DNA of 26,330 nucleotides from a virus: the IMG/VR virus record IMGVR_UViG_3300046000_004207, positions 1 to 26,330 of that record. One strand, given 5' to 3'. The notes under the pieces are model-generated. The model ran no database searches. It had not been told where the DNA came from and worked only from the letters and a program-made list of their open reading frames with translations. A program made the position numbers and the translations under genes. Shown here piece by piece: positions 14,061 through 21,791 of this stretch (the stretch's first letter is position 1; each line of letters opens with the position of its first letter).

Positions 14061-16635
14061 ACAAATCTCGACCGTTAACAACGGCAAGCCCATCGTCGAC
14101 CCTGGCCCGGCGGACCCCAGTTTTCTGGGTGCCGTAGCTGAGTTCGCTGCTGGCGCTATTCCTGGTGTCGTCGGCATCGGGCGGGAGCGTGATAGACGTA
14201 CAGCAGAGGCTCGCCAACAGGACAGTCAGCTGGCTCTCGATGAGCTGGCTGGCGGTGTCCACCAAGCGCGCCTAGATGCGGCTGCTGAGGCTCTCCGTCC
14301 GGAGTCCCCCATGCCGGACTGGCTGGGTGCCGTTGACAACAACACCATGCTTCCGGGCGGTGTCATGTCACAGGCTAACGAGGTCCTTCGTGTCAAAAGG
14401 GCTGTCGACCAGGGACGTGTCTCTGCCGCCACCCTCGACATGCGTATTGAGAGCCTTGTCACCAATCTGTTCCAACAGCACCCTGACAGCCGCTACGAGA
14501 TTTCTGTGGCAATGAAGGGTCTCGGCATTGACCACTACTTGTTCCGCGAAGAGGAGACCCGCAGGGCTACCCGCGAGCACGGTGAGGCCTCCTCGCTGAA
14601 TACTGAGCGGACCCAGATTGAGTTTGCTGCGGCTCGCGGTCTGGTCACCAGCGATACCCCGCCCCGCGAGGCTGCCCGCATTGGCCGCATTGCGATGGCT
14701 GCAGACATGGAAGCTCGTGCGGCCCAGGCTCGGGCTGAGGCTGTCCGGGCTGATGCAACCTTGAGTGCAGCACAACGTGAAGCAGCTCTAGCAGAAGAGG
14801 CTGGCAATGTCAGTACTGCGCTTATCGGCTCTGCGGCTGTTGCTGTCACGCCGCTTATTGATGCCACTTCTCTGGCACTTTCGGCTGCTGGCACTGACGC
14901 TGAGCGTCAAACAGTCGTAAGCCAGTTTCGAGTTCAAACTCGGGCAGCTCTTGTCGCTTATCGGGGTCGCGGTGTTGCCCAAATTGCAGCTGCCGGTGGT
15001 AACACGGACAACATTAAAGTTTTCACCGATTATATCGATAGTCAAATTGAAGCTGTCGAAGGTCTGTATACCACGTCCTTTGAGCAGAACCAGGCGGACT
15101 CCCGTAACCTAGCGGCGGCTCTTAACATTGACATGGCCCGGGCTCTGCCTATCTACAACCGTATCCAACAGGCTATCGGCCCGGCAGCGGCTAATGCTAT
15201 TATCAGCGGCCTTGACGGTGTTCCTGGTCTCGACCCCGCTATGCTAGAGGCAGCTCGCCAAGAGATCACTAACTTTGACCCGACGTCTGCACGCGGTACC
15301 ATGAATCTGGCTCGCGCTATCGGATATCTTCGTGGCGAAGTTGGTCTCAAGGACTTGACGGCACAGGAGGCGCAATCCTATATCCGCACTAACTCTGCGG
15401 CTCTTCTGGCCAACCAAGCCGCCGTTCTTGGCGGCAACGAGGCTGCGCTACCCCAGTGGCGGACGACCTATGCAAATACTGTTGAGGCTGTTATCGAGCT
15501 GGCTCCGACAGCAACTTCTGTCGAGTCTCTGGCCCGAGCTTCAACCCAGTTCGCCACGGCTGCGTCTCGCCAAGTTCTCGCAACAGCTATGCGGGACGAC
15601 CCCGAGTACGGTGATGCACTGGCTCAAGGTAGTCGTGCCGCTGCAGCCCATACTCTGCTGCTGGCGCGTGACGTTCGCAACCCAGCGGACGGGGCCTTCA
15701 CAACGGCCTACAACAACCGTCTGGGGCGCTTCGAAGCCGTTCTGACCCGAGAGTCCTACAACACTTGGGCCAACCAGCAAAATGAGGTACTGAGGGCTGG
15801 TCGCGGTGTGGCCGGAGCTCTTGCTGGCGGAATGCTTCCTGGTGGAGGCCCTGGAGCCGTACCGTCTTACGACGAGCTTCGCCGCCAGATTCCGCAAAGC
15901 ATCAACCAACGCCTGACGGCTCAAAACAACAGCCTGGCCCATCTTGTCCTTACTGACCAATACGACGAGGCCATTCCGCGCTCTTTGTCGGGTGCCGAAC
16001 GTCGTCGTATGTATGCTACCGGCTCGACGCCTGAGTCCTTGGCTGTCCGTCCGGGCTCCGACCCCACGCAGGTTAGCGAGTGGGAACGTCTTCGTGGGAA
16101 TCTGAATACCCAAATTCAGAGCCTTCTGACGGAGACCATCTCTACGCCTGTTCCTGAGATGCCAGCTCGCGGTGAACTCCAGAACCAGGTCAGGGACAGA
16201 GCTGAAGCCGTAGGTCTCCCTTGGGGTCTTGTTGAACGGGTAGTTCGTCGTGAAAGCTCTTGGAATCCAAACGCTGAAAACACCACGACCAACGCACGCA
16301 GCCTGTTCCAGATCAATGACGATAGGACAGACAGGACACTGGAAGAGAATATCAACGATGGTCTTGGGCTCCTCAAGGAGGCCTCTGAGGTCGCTACTCG
16401 CGTTCTGGGTCGCGCGCCTCAAGACTGGGAAGTCTACGTGGCTCACCAACAAGGCCCCGGCGGCGGTCCTGCTCTTCTGAACCCCGCTAATGCCAATCGG
16501 AATGCTGTTGATGTGCTGGCTCCGCTGTACCCCTCTCGGGCTATCGCGCAATCGGCAGTTACCGGTAATGGTGGTCGGGCGAATATGACTGCGGCCCAAT
16601 TCCTGCAGGCTATTCGAGCATTCTATAATGGCTAA
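14044..16635 (+). CDS. Internal virion protein with C-terminal lytic transglycosylase domain
   Basis: The 863-residue reading starts at ATG 14044, preceded by AGGA 5 bases upstream, and overlaps the previous stop by 17 bases. An earlier in-frame ATG at 14002 has no such site. The N-terminal 700 residues are Ala/Arg/Glu-rich, mostly helical, without known domains. The last 130 residues look like a soluble lytic transglycosylase: VERVVRRESSWNPNAENTTT holds the ES...NP-A motif with the likely catalytic Glu, followed by ARSLFQIND and the H-Q-Q-G-P-G-G-G-P-A-L-L motif. In T7 gp16 this domain is N-terminal; here it is at the C-terminus of a separate protein. It would locally open peptidoglycan for DNA entry. 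Confidence 0.85.
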   Translation: MAKLTEQISTVNNGKPIVDPGPADPSFLGAVAEFAAGAIPGVVGIGRERDRRTAEARQQDSQLALDELAGGVHQARLDAAAEALRPESPMPDWLGAVDNNTMLPGGVMSQANEVLRVKRAVDQGRVSAATLDMRIESLVTNLFQQHPDSRYEISVAMKGLGIDHYLFREEETRRATREHGEASSLNTERTQIEFAAARGLVTSDTPPREAARIGRIAMAADMEARAAQARAEAVRADATLSAAQREAALAEEAGNVSTALIGSAAVAVTPLIDATSLALSAAGTDAERQTVVSQFRVQTRAALVAYRGRGVAQIAAAGGNTDNIKVFTDYIDSQIEAVEGLYTTSFEQNQADSRNLAAALNIDMARALPIYNRIQQAIGPAAANAIISGLDGVPGLDPAMLEAARQEITNFDPTSARGTMNLARAIGYLRGEVGLKDLTAQEAQSYIRTNSAALLANQAAVLGGNEAALPQWRTTYANTVEAVIELAPTATSVESLARASTQFATAASRQVLATAMRDDPEYGDALAQGSRAAAAHTLLLARDVRNPADGAFTTAYNNRLGRFEAVLTRESYNTWANQQNEVLRAGRGVAGALAGGMLPGGGPGAVPSYDELRRQIPQSINQRLTAQNNSLAHLVLTDQYDEAIPRSLSGAERRRMYATGSTPESLAVRPGSDPTQVSEWERLRGNLNTQIQSLLTETISTPVPEMPARGELQNQVRDRAEAVGLPWGLVERVVRRESSWNPNAENTTTNARSLFQINDDRTDRTLEENINDGLGLLKEASEVATRVLGRAPQDWEVYVAHQQGPGGGPALLNPANANRNAVDVLAPLYPSRAIAQSAVTGNGGRANMTAAQFLQAIRAFYNG

Positions 16636-16792
16636 AATGCCTGAACTAATTCTGGACGCTAAGGCATGGCTGGCCCGTGGCGTCTGGAACCCCGATGAAA
16701 TCTTCCTACACTTGAACAGAGATTATCGGCACATTCACTATGCAACCATTAGAAAAGCCATTCATGTGGCTAAATCGGAGATATACAAATAA
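16628..16792 (+). CDS. Small 54-aa protein, possible helix-turn-helix
   Basis: This short ORF fills the gap after the transglycosylase gene. Its ATG overlaps the previous stop, and its TAA overlaps the next ATG (TAATGG). The sequence is basic and helical, with W-L-A-R-G-V-W-N-P-D-E-I-F, then HLNRDYRHIHYATIRKAIHV. This looks like a small helix-turn-helix or recognition helix arrangement (ATIRKAI), but I cannot name a family. The double stop/start overlap is the main evidence that it is translated. Confidence 0.65.
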   Translation: MAKMPELILDAKAWLARGVWNPDEIFLHLNRDYRHIHYATIRKAIHVAKSEIYK

Positions 16793-17193
16793 TGGTTAGA
16801 AGTATCGGTGACGCTGCCCTTGCAGCTGATGAAGCTTATCTTGCCATCCATAATAGTCGGTGGTCCTATGCCGCACCTGCCAGTGGACTAGTTAATACCA
16901 CAACTGCCGTTACAATTAAGACGGCAGCTGGTGCTGGTCTTCGAAATATTATTACCGGTATGCAACTTTCGTCCGGCCCTCTCGGTGCAGCTACCGAGGT
17001 TGTCATTAGGGACGGGGCTGGTGGGACTGTTCTCTGGCGAGGCTGGAAACCCGCTACAGCCGCAGTTATCTCAATCAACTTCGCCACACCAATTCGAGGC
17101 AGTGCTAATACACTTCTGGAGGTTGCAACACTGACTGCGACTGTGACCGGCGGGGTCTACGTGAATGTTCAAGGTTACGTGCATGATCACTAA
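16792..17193 (+). CDS. Beta-rich probable virion protein
   Basis: This 133-residue protein is predicted to be all-beta, with alternating hydrophobic and Thr/Gly strands: TAAGAGLRNIITGMQLSSGP, then G-A-A-T-E-V-V-I-R-D-G-A-G-G-T-V-L-W-R-G-W. The latter type of segment recurs, as I remember it, in small structural proteins of marine phages. There is no signal peptide and no catalytic motif. It may be a head or tail decoration protein. It starts on the stop codon of the 54-aa gene. Confidence 0.65.
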   Translation: MVRSIGDAALAADEAYLAIHNSRWSYAAPASGLVNTTTAVTIKTAAGAGLRNIITGMQLSSGPLGAATEVVIRDGAGGTVLWRGWKPATAAVISINFATPIRGSANTLLEVATLTATVTGGVYVNVQGYVHDH

Positions 17194-17214
17194 CAAGGTT
17201 TTGGAGATTGCCTA

Positions 17215-17469
17215 ATGGCGAGATCGCCAGCGTGGCAACGTAAGGAAGGTCAGAACAAAGCGGGAGGTCTCAACGCTAAGGGTCGAGCCTCCTACAACAG
17301 AGCTAACCCCGGGAAACCGGGGCTCAAGCGGCCACAGCCCGAGGGCGGTAAGCGTAAGAAGTCTTTCTGTGCCCGTATGCAGGGCATGAAGAAGAAGCTA
17401 ACGAGTGCCAAGACGGCCAACGACCCTAACAGCCGTATCAACAAAAGCCTGCGGGCATGGAAGTGTTAA
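17215..17469 (+). CDS. Conserved basic phage protein (DUF6321-like)
   Basis: This 84-residue protein is highly basic (Lys/Arg/Asn-rich). Segments AWQRKEGQNKAGGLNAKGRA, KKSFCARMQGMKKKLTSAKT and NDPNSRINKSLRAWKC look strongly conserved and match, from memory, a small phage family found beside structural genes (DUF6321). The Cys at 'SFCARM' and the terminal Cys could bind metal or form a disulphide. The function is unknown; DNA binding or a packaged protein would fit the charge. It stands just before the endolysin and contains a strong GNRA-type hairpin at 17307-17322. Confidence 0.75.
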   Translation: MARSPAWQRKEGQNKAGGLNAKGRASYNRANPGKPGLKRPQPEGGKRKKSFCARMQGMKKKLTSAKTANDPNSRINKSLRAWKC

Positions 17470-17472
17470 ACT

Positions 17473-17898
17473 ATGAATACGAATGACATTGAACTGATTA
17501 AAGAACTTCGCCGTGATGAAGGTGTCGTTGACCACGCGTACCAGGACAGCCTCGGCTACTGGACCATCGGGGTGGGCCGCCTCATCGACAAAAAGAAGGG
17601 CGGCCGCCTGACTGACGAAGAGATTGACTATCTTCTGATGAATGATGTCAAAGAGTGCACCGCCGACCTAGACAAGAGTCTTCCTTGGTGGCGCTCTCTA
17701 ACGGATGCCCGGCGTCGGGTTCTTGCCAACATGCGATTTAATCTTGGTATGGCGGGTCTGCTCGGCTTCAAAAACACTCTTAAGTTCATTGAGACCGGTG
17801 AGTATAAGAAAGCTGCTGATAATATGCTTCTGTCCAAGTGGGCAAAGCAAGTGGGTCAACGGGCGAACCGTTTGGCCAAGATGATGGAGCAAGGCTGA
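17473..17898 (+). CDS. Endolysin, GH24 (T4-type) lysozyme
   Basis: This 141-residue muramidase cleaves the MurNAc-GlcNAc bond of peptidoglycan at the end of infection. The GH24 catalytic triad is visible: Glu16 in RRDEG, Asp25 in YQDSLG and Thr31 in WTIGVGR, with the usual spacing (E-x8-D-x5-T). The remainder has the helical lysozyme C-terminal half (ARRRVLANMRFNLGMAGLLG and KQVGQRANRLAKMMEQG). There is no signal peptide or SAR segment, so release depends on the holin two genes downstream. Its stop overlaps the next start (TGATG). Confidence 0.95.
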   Translation: MNTNDIELIKELRRDEGVVDHAYQDSLGYWTIGVGRLIDKKKGGRLTDEEIDYLLMNDVKECTADLDKSLPWWRSLTDARRRVLANMRFNLGMAGLLGFKNTLKFIETGEYKKAADNMLLSKWAKQVGQRANRLAKMMEQG

Positions 17899-18179
17899 TG
17901 CCCGAAACCCGCAGGCGTATGCGTATCGGCCCCAACGCTCGGCGCGGCGGCAACATCGATGATCGAAGGGGTGAAGACCGGCGCTTTCAAGTCCTAGCTC
18001 GTGATGGTGACATGTACGTTACGCCACGTCAGGATGACCCCAGGGTGCACCGGGCACTTCGAAATAGCCGACGCAATGAATCCCGAGTGTCGGACTATGG
18101 ACAACGAGGGGCGAGGCCTATGTCTAATTCGCGACAGGGGCTTCGGGCCGGAACAACTGCAACTATGGGACGTCGCTAA
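17898..18179 (+). CDS. Small basic protein between endolysin and holin
   Basis: This 93-residue, very Arg-rich protein starts RRRMRIGPNARRGGNIDDRR and ends in GLRAGTTATMGRR. It contains no predicted membrane segment, so it is not an obvious holin, antiholin or spanin. The start shares bases with the endolysin stop (TGATG), and its own stop overlaps the holin ATG (TAATG). This coupling suggests a lysis-linked or late role, but low-complexity Arg-rich content makes any function guess weak. Another frame here (18001-18198) looks like a shadow. Confidence 0.6.
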   Translation: MPETRRRMRIGPNARRGGNIDDRRGEDRRFQVLARDGDMYVTPRQDDPRVHRALRNSRRNESRVSDYGQRGARPMSNSRQGLRAGTTATMGRR

Positions 18180-18643
18180 TGAACCTACCTTGGACTGACC
18201 TCATCAACCAAATCGGACAAGCAGTGCGTCAAGTACTGCCGAACCCCGAGGCTCAGCGCGAGTTTGACCTCAAGATCATGGAGCTGGCGGCCAAAGCAGA
18301 GGAGCAGGAAACACAACTGGCTCTCGGCCAAATCGAGATCAACAAGATCGAGGCTGGCAGTGCTAACCTCTTCGTGGCTGGCTGGCGTCCCTTCATCGGC
18401 TGGACCGGCGGCGTGGCTCTGGGGTACACCTGGATTGTCTCCCCGCTCCTGAAGGCGATCTTCGGTCTTGATGAACTTCCCGCCCTTGATGCCGATGCTA
18501 TCTGGCCTATTATCGCGGCCATGCTGGGTCTCGGCACCATGAGGTCCTTTGAGAAATCTCGCGGCGTAACTACCTCTGTCAATGGGGCTGTCTTGGCTCC
18601 GAAACAAGCAGCACTACCGAGAGACCTTGAAGGTCTAGTATAA
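18179..18643 (+). CDS. Holin, 3-TM type (GTA holin family)
   Basis: This 154-residue protein has an N-terminal cytoplasmic amphipathic part with a coiled-coil-like stretch (FDLKIMELAAKAEEQETQLA). It then has hydrophobic segments at about 63-97 (SANLFVAGWRPFIGWTGGVA...GYTWIVSPLLKAIFG) and 105-122 (DAIWPIIAAMLGLGTMRS). The motif AGWRPFIGWTGG is a hallmark of the 3-TM holin family first noted in gene-transfer agents. It forms membrane lesions that release the endolysin. It is the last gene of the + arm and ends 7 bases before a bidirectional terminator. Confidence 0.9.
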   Translation: MNLPWTDLINQIGQAVRQVLPNPEAQREFDLKIMELAAKAEEQETQLALGQIEINKIEAGSANLFVAGWRPFIGWTGGVALGYTWIVSPLLKAIFGLDELPALDADAIWPIIAAMLGLGTMRSFEKSRGVTTSVNGAVLAPKQAALPRDLEGLV

Positions 18644-18647
18644 ACAC

Positions 18648-18688
18648 AAAAAGGCCCACCCCCGGTTTGATCCAGAGGTGGGCTTTTT
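18648..18688. terminator. Bidirectional intrinsic terminator between convergent arms
   Basis: The stem GCCCACC (18654-18660) pairs with GGTGGGC (18677-18683) around a 16-base loop. It is preceded by an A tract (AAAAA, 18648-18652) and followed by a T tract (TTTTT, 18684-18688), so it can stop transcription from both sides. It lies exactly between the last + gene (holin) and the last - gene (methyltransferase-like). Confidence 0.9.
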
Positions 18689-18691
18689 AGT

Positions 18692-19273
18692 TTATCCCCA
18701 CTGCTCTGCCATGGCGGCAGCAATGCCTGGGAATGTGGCGGACCGAATCTTCCAGCGGTCCTTGCTGGGTGGCAGGTTATACCACGCCGGGAGGGACTTG
18801 CCCGACTTAGTTACGTGCCGTGCACCCTTGTCTACGATCTCTGTAGCCTCTAGCGGAGGCAGATTCTTCAACCAAAGACAAGTAGTCTTGGTGGCTTCAT
18901 GTCCAAACATCCAAGGCTGGATAATCTGGTCAGGCTTCCGAATCTTAGAGGAGATGACGGAGACAGGATTCTCAAGACAGATTTTGTCAATAGGGGCATC
19001 GAGAAGTCGCTGTACGAAATCAAGAGCTCTCTGTTGTCGTCCATCTGCAATCTTGGCTGCAAAGTGTTTGGCCCCCGATACAGCCAAGTCGGTACACGGG
19101 GGATGAGCAATCATGAGGTCCCAACCCTTGTCGATGATACCAAAGATATCTTCTTCAAAGTGAGGGCCGGGAGACTCGGTGGGCAACAGGTCGCAGGAGA
19201 CCGCCTCGTGGCCCCGGGCGAGGAACGCATCGCGCACCACACCCGAGTACTCACAAGCAACTAGGACCCTCAC
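18692..19273 (-). CDS. DNA cytosine methyltransferase-like protein (short)
   Basis: This 193-residue protein has the Rossmann start of SAM-dependent C5-cytosine methyltransferases: VLVACEYSGVVRDAFLARGH (motif I-like, with E-Y-S-G), then CDLLPT. A motif IV-like AHPPCTDLAVSGAK contains the catalytic Pro-Cys, and a motif VI-like CLENPVSVIS contains Glu-Asn. It is about half the length of a typical Dcm enzyme, with no obvious target recognition domain, a common form in phages whose specificity is uncertain. Start GTG (19273-19271) overlaps the RNR stop. It may protect phage DNA from host nucleases; this is inference. Confidence 0.78.
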   Translation of the reverse strand: MRVLVACEYSGVVRDAFLARGHEAVSCDLLPTESPGPHFEEDIFGIIDKGWDLMIAHPPCTDLAVSGAKHFAAKIADGRQQRALDFVQRLLDAPIDKICLENPVSVISSKIRKPDQIIQPWMFGHEATKTTCLWLKNLPPLEATEIVDKGARHVTKSGKSLPAWYNLPPSKDRWKIRSATFPGIAAAMAEQWG

Positions 19274-21132
19274 AGAATCTCACAGAAGCCAGCAGCACAT
19301 GCCAGCTCTTGAGTTCCAGTGGTGGTGTCTTCCAGCTCAAACTCACTCAGCCTCGCCCAGTCAATCTGCGCGGGGCTTTTTTGCACCCATTCGTGATAAG
19401 TAGCCTCATCACATTCTTGATAGGGTGCCTGCTTATAGGTGTGTTCCGAGTGAGGCAAGAAGCTAACGCCGCTGAGAACGTCCCAGTTGCGCCAGACCCA
19501 GGCCTGCACATCCATCCACTCGTCTTCCTTCACACTGATGGTGATGGAGGGCTTGTGTTCACACCATTCTTCCTGGAGCGTCTTCCAGATGTCCAAATGC
19601 TCGATAGCGGTAATGTCAGCGCGAAGAGTTGCGCCCTCAGGAGCTCGCTGGGGGAAACTGAACACCACAGTGTCATTGGGTTTCGTGACGTCCGGCTCAT
19701 TTGGGACTCCTTGTTCGATGAGGAACTGCGTGAGGGGGTCTTTAACGTCACCCCGGACGGTCCGGATGTAGAAGGCGCTGTGTCGAGGATGGATACCGCT
19801 GGCACTGTCAACCAACTGTGAGACGGTCCCGGATGGCTTGACACAGGTAGTGGCCATCGACTGGGGGATACCCAGAGCTTCAGCCCAGACTTTATTGGTC
19901 TCTACGACTAGATCACGAAGCTCATTAAGAAGCTCTTTGTCATAGCAGAGAGTCTTGTGGTCAAGGATACCTGTGAGGGACACCCCGAGCAACCGTTCTT
20001 CCTCCGTGTTGGTTTGCCAGACCTTGCGGAGATACTTGAAGTTGGTAAGCGTAGACTGCAGTGTCCCTAGGATAGCGGCTGCAATTGCTTTGTCCCGGAG
20101 GGTGGCTCTGGTATCGTCGTGACGCACAACGATTTCAGATAGGTTACAAAATTGATAGGGACGGAGGATGATTTCTGAGCAAGGATTAGTTCCAAAATCA
20201 TGGCTCGGGTCCCGTCGTCCAAACTTAGCTGTTTGTCGCTGAGAGGCGTCTCGGCTGAACATTCCTCGTTCGCCGCTGTGTGAGTCATAGAGAGCCTTCC
20301 ATTCCCCCAGGAACACGCTTGTATCAGGGCGTCCGATATAGGTTGCTGAGTTGTTCGCTAGGGCTCGCTGGACATTGTGTTCCCACCAGTTCCCGCTCTT
20401 GGCCCCTCGCATCCTGTCATCATTGACATCAGACAAGGAGATCATGGCCGAACGGCGAACACCGCCGACAACGACGACCTCGCCAATCTTGCACATGATG
20501 TCATGGCATTCTAGAGTGGAGAGTCTTCGTCCTTTTGCTTTCTTGAAAGTATCGACGACAAAGTGGAAGAGGCTCTCCAGTGGTTCAGGCCCACTTGCCC
20601 GACCCCCAAAAGTGCGTAGTCGCTCTCCTGCACGTCGAACTTTTGTTGTGTCCCATCGCGGAATTTGACCAGTATAGAGGAGACCAACAAGCTCTCGCAG
20701 GGAGCGGGCCCAGCCTTCTTTGGAGTCTGCGACATGGATTGTGGTTTCCGTTTCTTCGAAGTGTTCATTGACAGGGGGCAGCTGGTCGACGTTGCGCTGT
20801 TCTACCGAGAAGCCGACCCCCGTCCCACACATGAGGACAAACATAGCCTCGTCGAAGGCGCGTGGCGAGTCAACGGGCATATAGGCACAGTTGTAGCCAG
20901 CCACATTGTTACGCTCGAGGGCCGGGCCCGCTGTCATGAGAGCCCGCATCGAAGGCATTACCTCGAGGTTGACAATCTTCTCACGCAGCTTAACGCGGGT
21001 CTTCTCGGGAATATGCTGACTAAAAAACCCGAGGTAGCGATCAACTACTTCGGGCCAGGTCTCTCGTCGGTTCTCATCATCCAGCCAGCGACTGTAGCGG
21101 GAGGTAGCAATAAAAGTTTGGTAGTCGTTAAT
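19270..21132 (-). CDS. nrdJ: Class II (adenosylcobalamin-dependent) ribonucleoside triphosphate reductase; ATT start proposed
   Basis: This 620-residue reading is a monomeric class II RNR of the RTPR type, which reduces ribonucleotides to dNTPs without oxygen or iron. The catalytic core GTNPCSEI carries the thiyl Cys (residue 318) and Glu320. Partner Cys329 in FCNLSE is 11 residues later, as in Lactobacillus RTPR (408/419), and Cys82 in GYNC completes the redox pair. The C-terminus ends in CAAGFC. An in-frame ATG (20958) would lose 58 residues, including the conserved YQTFIATSRYSRW and the R-R-E-T-W-P-E region. ATT 21132 with GGAG 7 bases before gives the family N-terminus. A one-base indel is the alternative. 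Confidence 0.9.
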   Translation of the reverse strand: MNDYQTFIATSRYSRWLDDENRRETWPEVVDRYLGFFSQHIPEKTRVKLREKIVNLEVMPSMRALMTAGPALERNNVAGYNCAYMPVDSPRAFDEAMFVLMCGTGVGFSVEQRNVDQLPPVNEHFEETETTIHVADSKEGWARSLRELVGLLYTGQIPRWDTTKVRRAGERLRTFGGRASGPEPLESLFHFVVDTFKKAKGRRLSTLECHDIMCKIGEVVVVGGVRRSAMISLSDVNDDRMRGAKSGNWWEHNVQRALANNSATYIGRPDTSVFLGEWKALYDSHSGERGMFSRDASQRQTAKFGRRDPSHDFGTNPCSEIILRPYQFCNLSEIVVRHDDTRATLRDKAIAAAILGTLQSTLTNFKYLRKVWQTNTEEERLLGVSLTGILDHKTLCYDKELLNELRDLVVETNKVWAEALGIPQSMATTCVKPSGTVSQLVDSASGIHPRHSAFYIRTVRGDVKDPLTQFLIEQGVPNEPDVTKPNDTVVFSFPQRAPEGATLRADITAIEHLDIWKTLQEEWCEHKPSITISVKEDEWMDVQAWVWRNWDVLSGVSFLPHSEHTYKQAPYQECDEATYHEWVQKSPAQIDWARLSEFELEDTTTGTQELACAAGFCEIL

Positions 21133-21146
21133 GGGTTGTCTCCAAG

Positions 21147-21314
21147 TTAATCATGTTCATCGAGGTAGCGCAGCCAGTCTTTCTGGCGCTTGTGTTTCGG
21201 GAGCGAAGCCGGGACAATTCTCGGTCGATACTTCTGACTATGCAGATCGCGCACGAGTTCGCTCCGTTTCTTCGGCAATGGTCTCGCTGGCTTTCCCGGG
21301 CGATGGCCTGTCAT
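21147..21314 (-). CDS. Small basic protein between pyrophosphohydrolase and RNR
   Basis: This 55-residue ORF is found by translating the gap upstream of RNR. It is Lys/Arg-rich (MTGHRPGKPARPLPKKRSEL, ending in KRQKDWLRYLDEHD), and its last bases overlap the region of the RNR start. Its 5' half overlaps the 3' end of the previous gene, in another frame. The basic composition and unbroken frame to a stop suggest a real small gene, possibly DNA-binding. I do not recognise a family. An overlapping shadow ORF is still possible. Confidence 0.5.
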   Translation of the reverse strand: MTGHRPGKPARPLPKKRSELVRDLHSQKYRPRIVPASLPKHKRQKDWLRYLDEHD

Positions 21315-21621
21315 CGACTAGGACTCCAAGTGAGGCGGCATCCATGAGGATACAGGCACAGGCTGCTACGTGGGCTAGGTGGTGGACATCGGCATCTTGA
21401 CTCCGCTCTTCACCGTCCTGGTAGGCCATAATGTGTCGGTACATGGCATCAAGATAGGTCGTAATAGAGACCGGGTCTTTGCGCCAGTTGTAGGGGCCGT
21501 ACTTGGCAGCCCCGTCGCGGAAAGCCTGGGCGATGTTAAGAATGGCCACCGGCGGCACAAGGCCCACCGGCGGTTTCATCCGACCGACACCTGCTTTAGG
21601 GTTGGTGTCCTTAGTCTTCAT
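21238..21621 (-). CDS. dATP/dGTP diphosphohydrolase-like protein
   Basis: This 127-residue protein matches, by pattern, the phage family annotated as dATP/dGTP diphosphohydrolase N-terminal domain: LNIAQAFRDGAAKYGPYNWR, then D-A-M-Y-R-H-I-M-A-Y-Q-D-G-E and the DVHHLAHVAACACILMDAA helix (H-L-A-H is typical). The fold is expected to be all-alpha, MazG-like, with metal bound by the His/Asp/Glu cluster. It would hydrolyse or condition purine dNTPs. Next to RNR it suggests control of nucleotide pools. The ATG overlaps the stop of the 59-aa gene by a few bases. Confidence 0.75.
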   Translation of the reverse strand: MKTKDTNPKAGVGRMKPPVGLVPPVAILNIAQAFRDGAAKYGPYNWRKDPVSITTYLDAMYRHIMAYQDGEERSQDADVHHLAHVAACACILMDAASLGVLVDDRPSPGKASETIAEETERTRARSA

Positions 21622-21790
21622 CTATTGAGAAAATTCCTGTTTCTTGAATGAGCTCTGAGTTGTCCATACAGCGGTCAAAGAACACCTCCCAGATATCTTC
21701 AGCTGTAAGGCCTAGGATTTCTGCAAGGCTTACGCCGTCGTATCGCTCAATGAGCCTCTCCCGGAATTCTTGGGTTAGTGTGTAATCCAT
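21611..21790 (-). CDS. Small 59-aa unknown protein
   Basis: I translated this ORF directly from the - strand: MDYTLTQEFRERLIERYDGV, then SLAEILGLTAEDIWEVFFDR, ending in IFSIDED. The middle looks like a small helix-turn-helix (S-L-A-E-I-L-G-L-T-A-E-D-I). It is acidic. The start lies one base after the metallophosphoesterase stop (TGAG-ATG), and the stop overlaps the next start, so it fits the polycistronic pattern. I cannot name a function; a small regulator or host-inhibitor is one guess. Confidence 0.65.
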   Translation of the reverse strand: MDYTLTQEFRERLIERYDGVSLAEILGLTAEDIWEVFFDRCMDNSELIQETGIFSIDED

Positions 21791-21791
21791 C

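Noticed and set aside
15541-16599. 352-aa ORF on the - strand
   Set aside because: Antisense to the transglycosylase gene; its Arg/Ser/Gln-rich sequence is typical of a shadow frame.
19309-19821. 170-aa ORF on the + strand
   Set aside because: Antisense to the conserved C-terminal part of RNR; nothing in it resembles a family.
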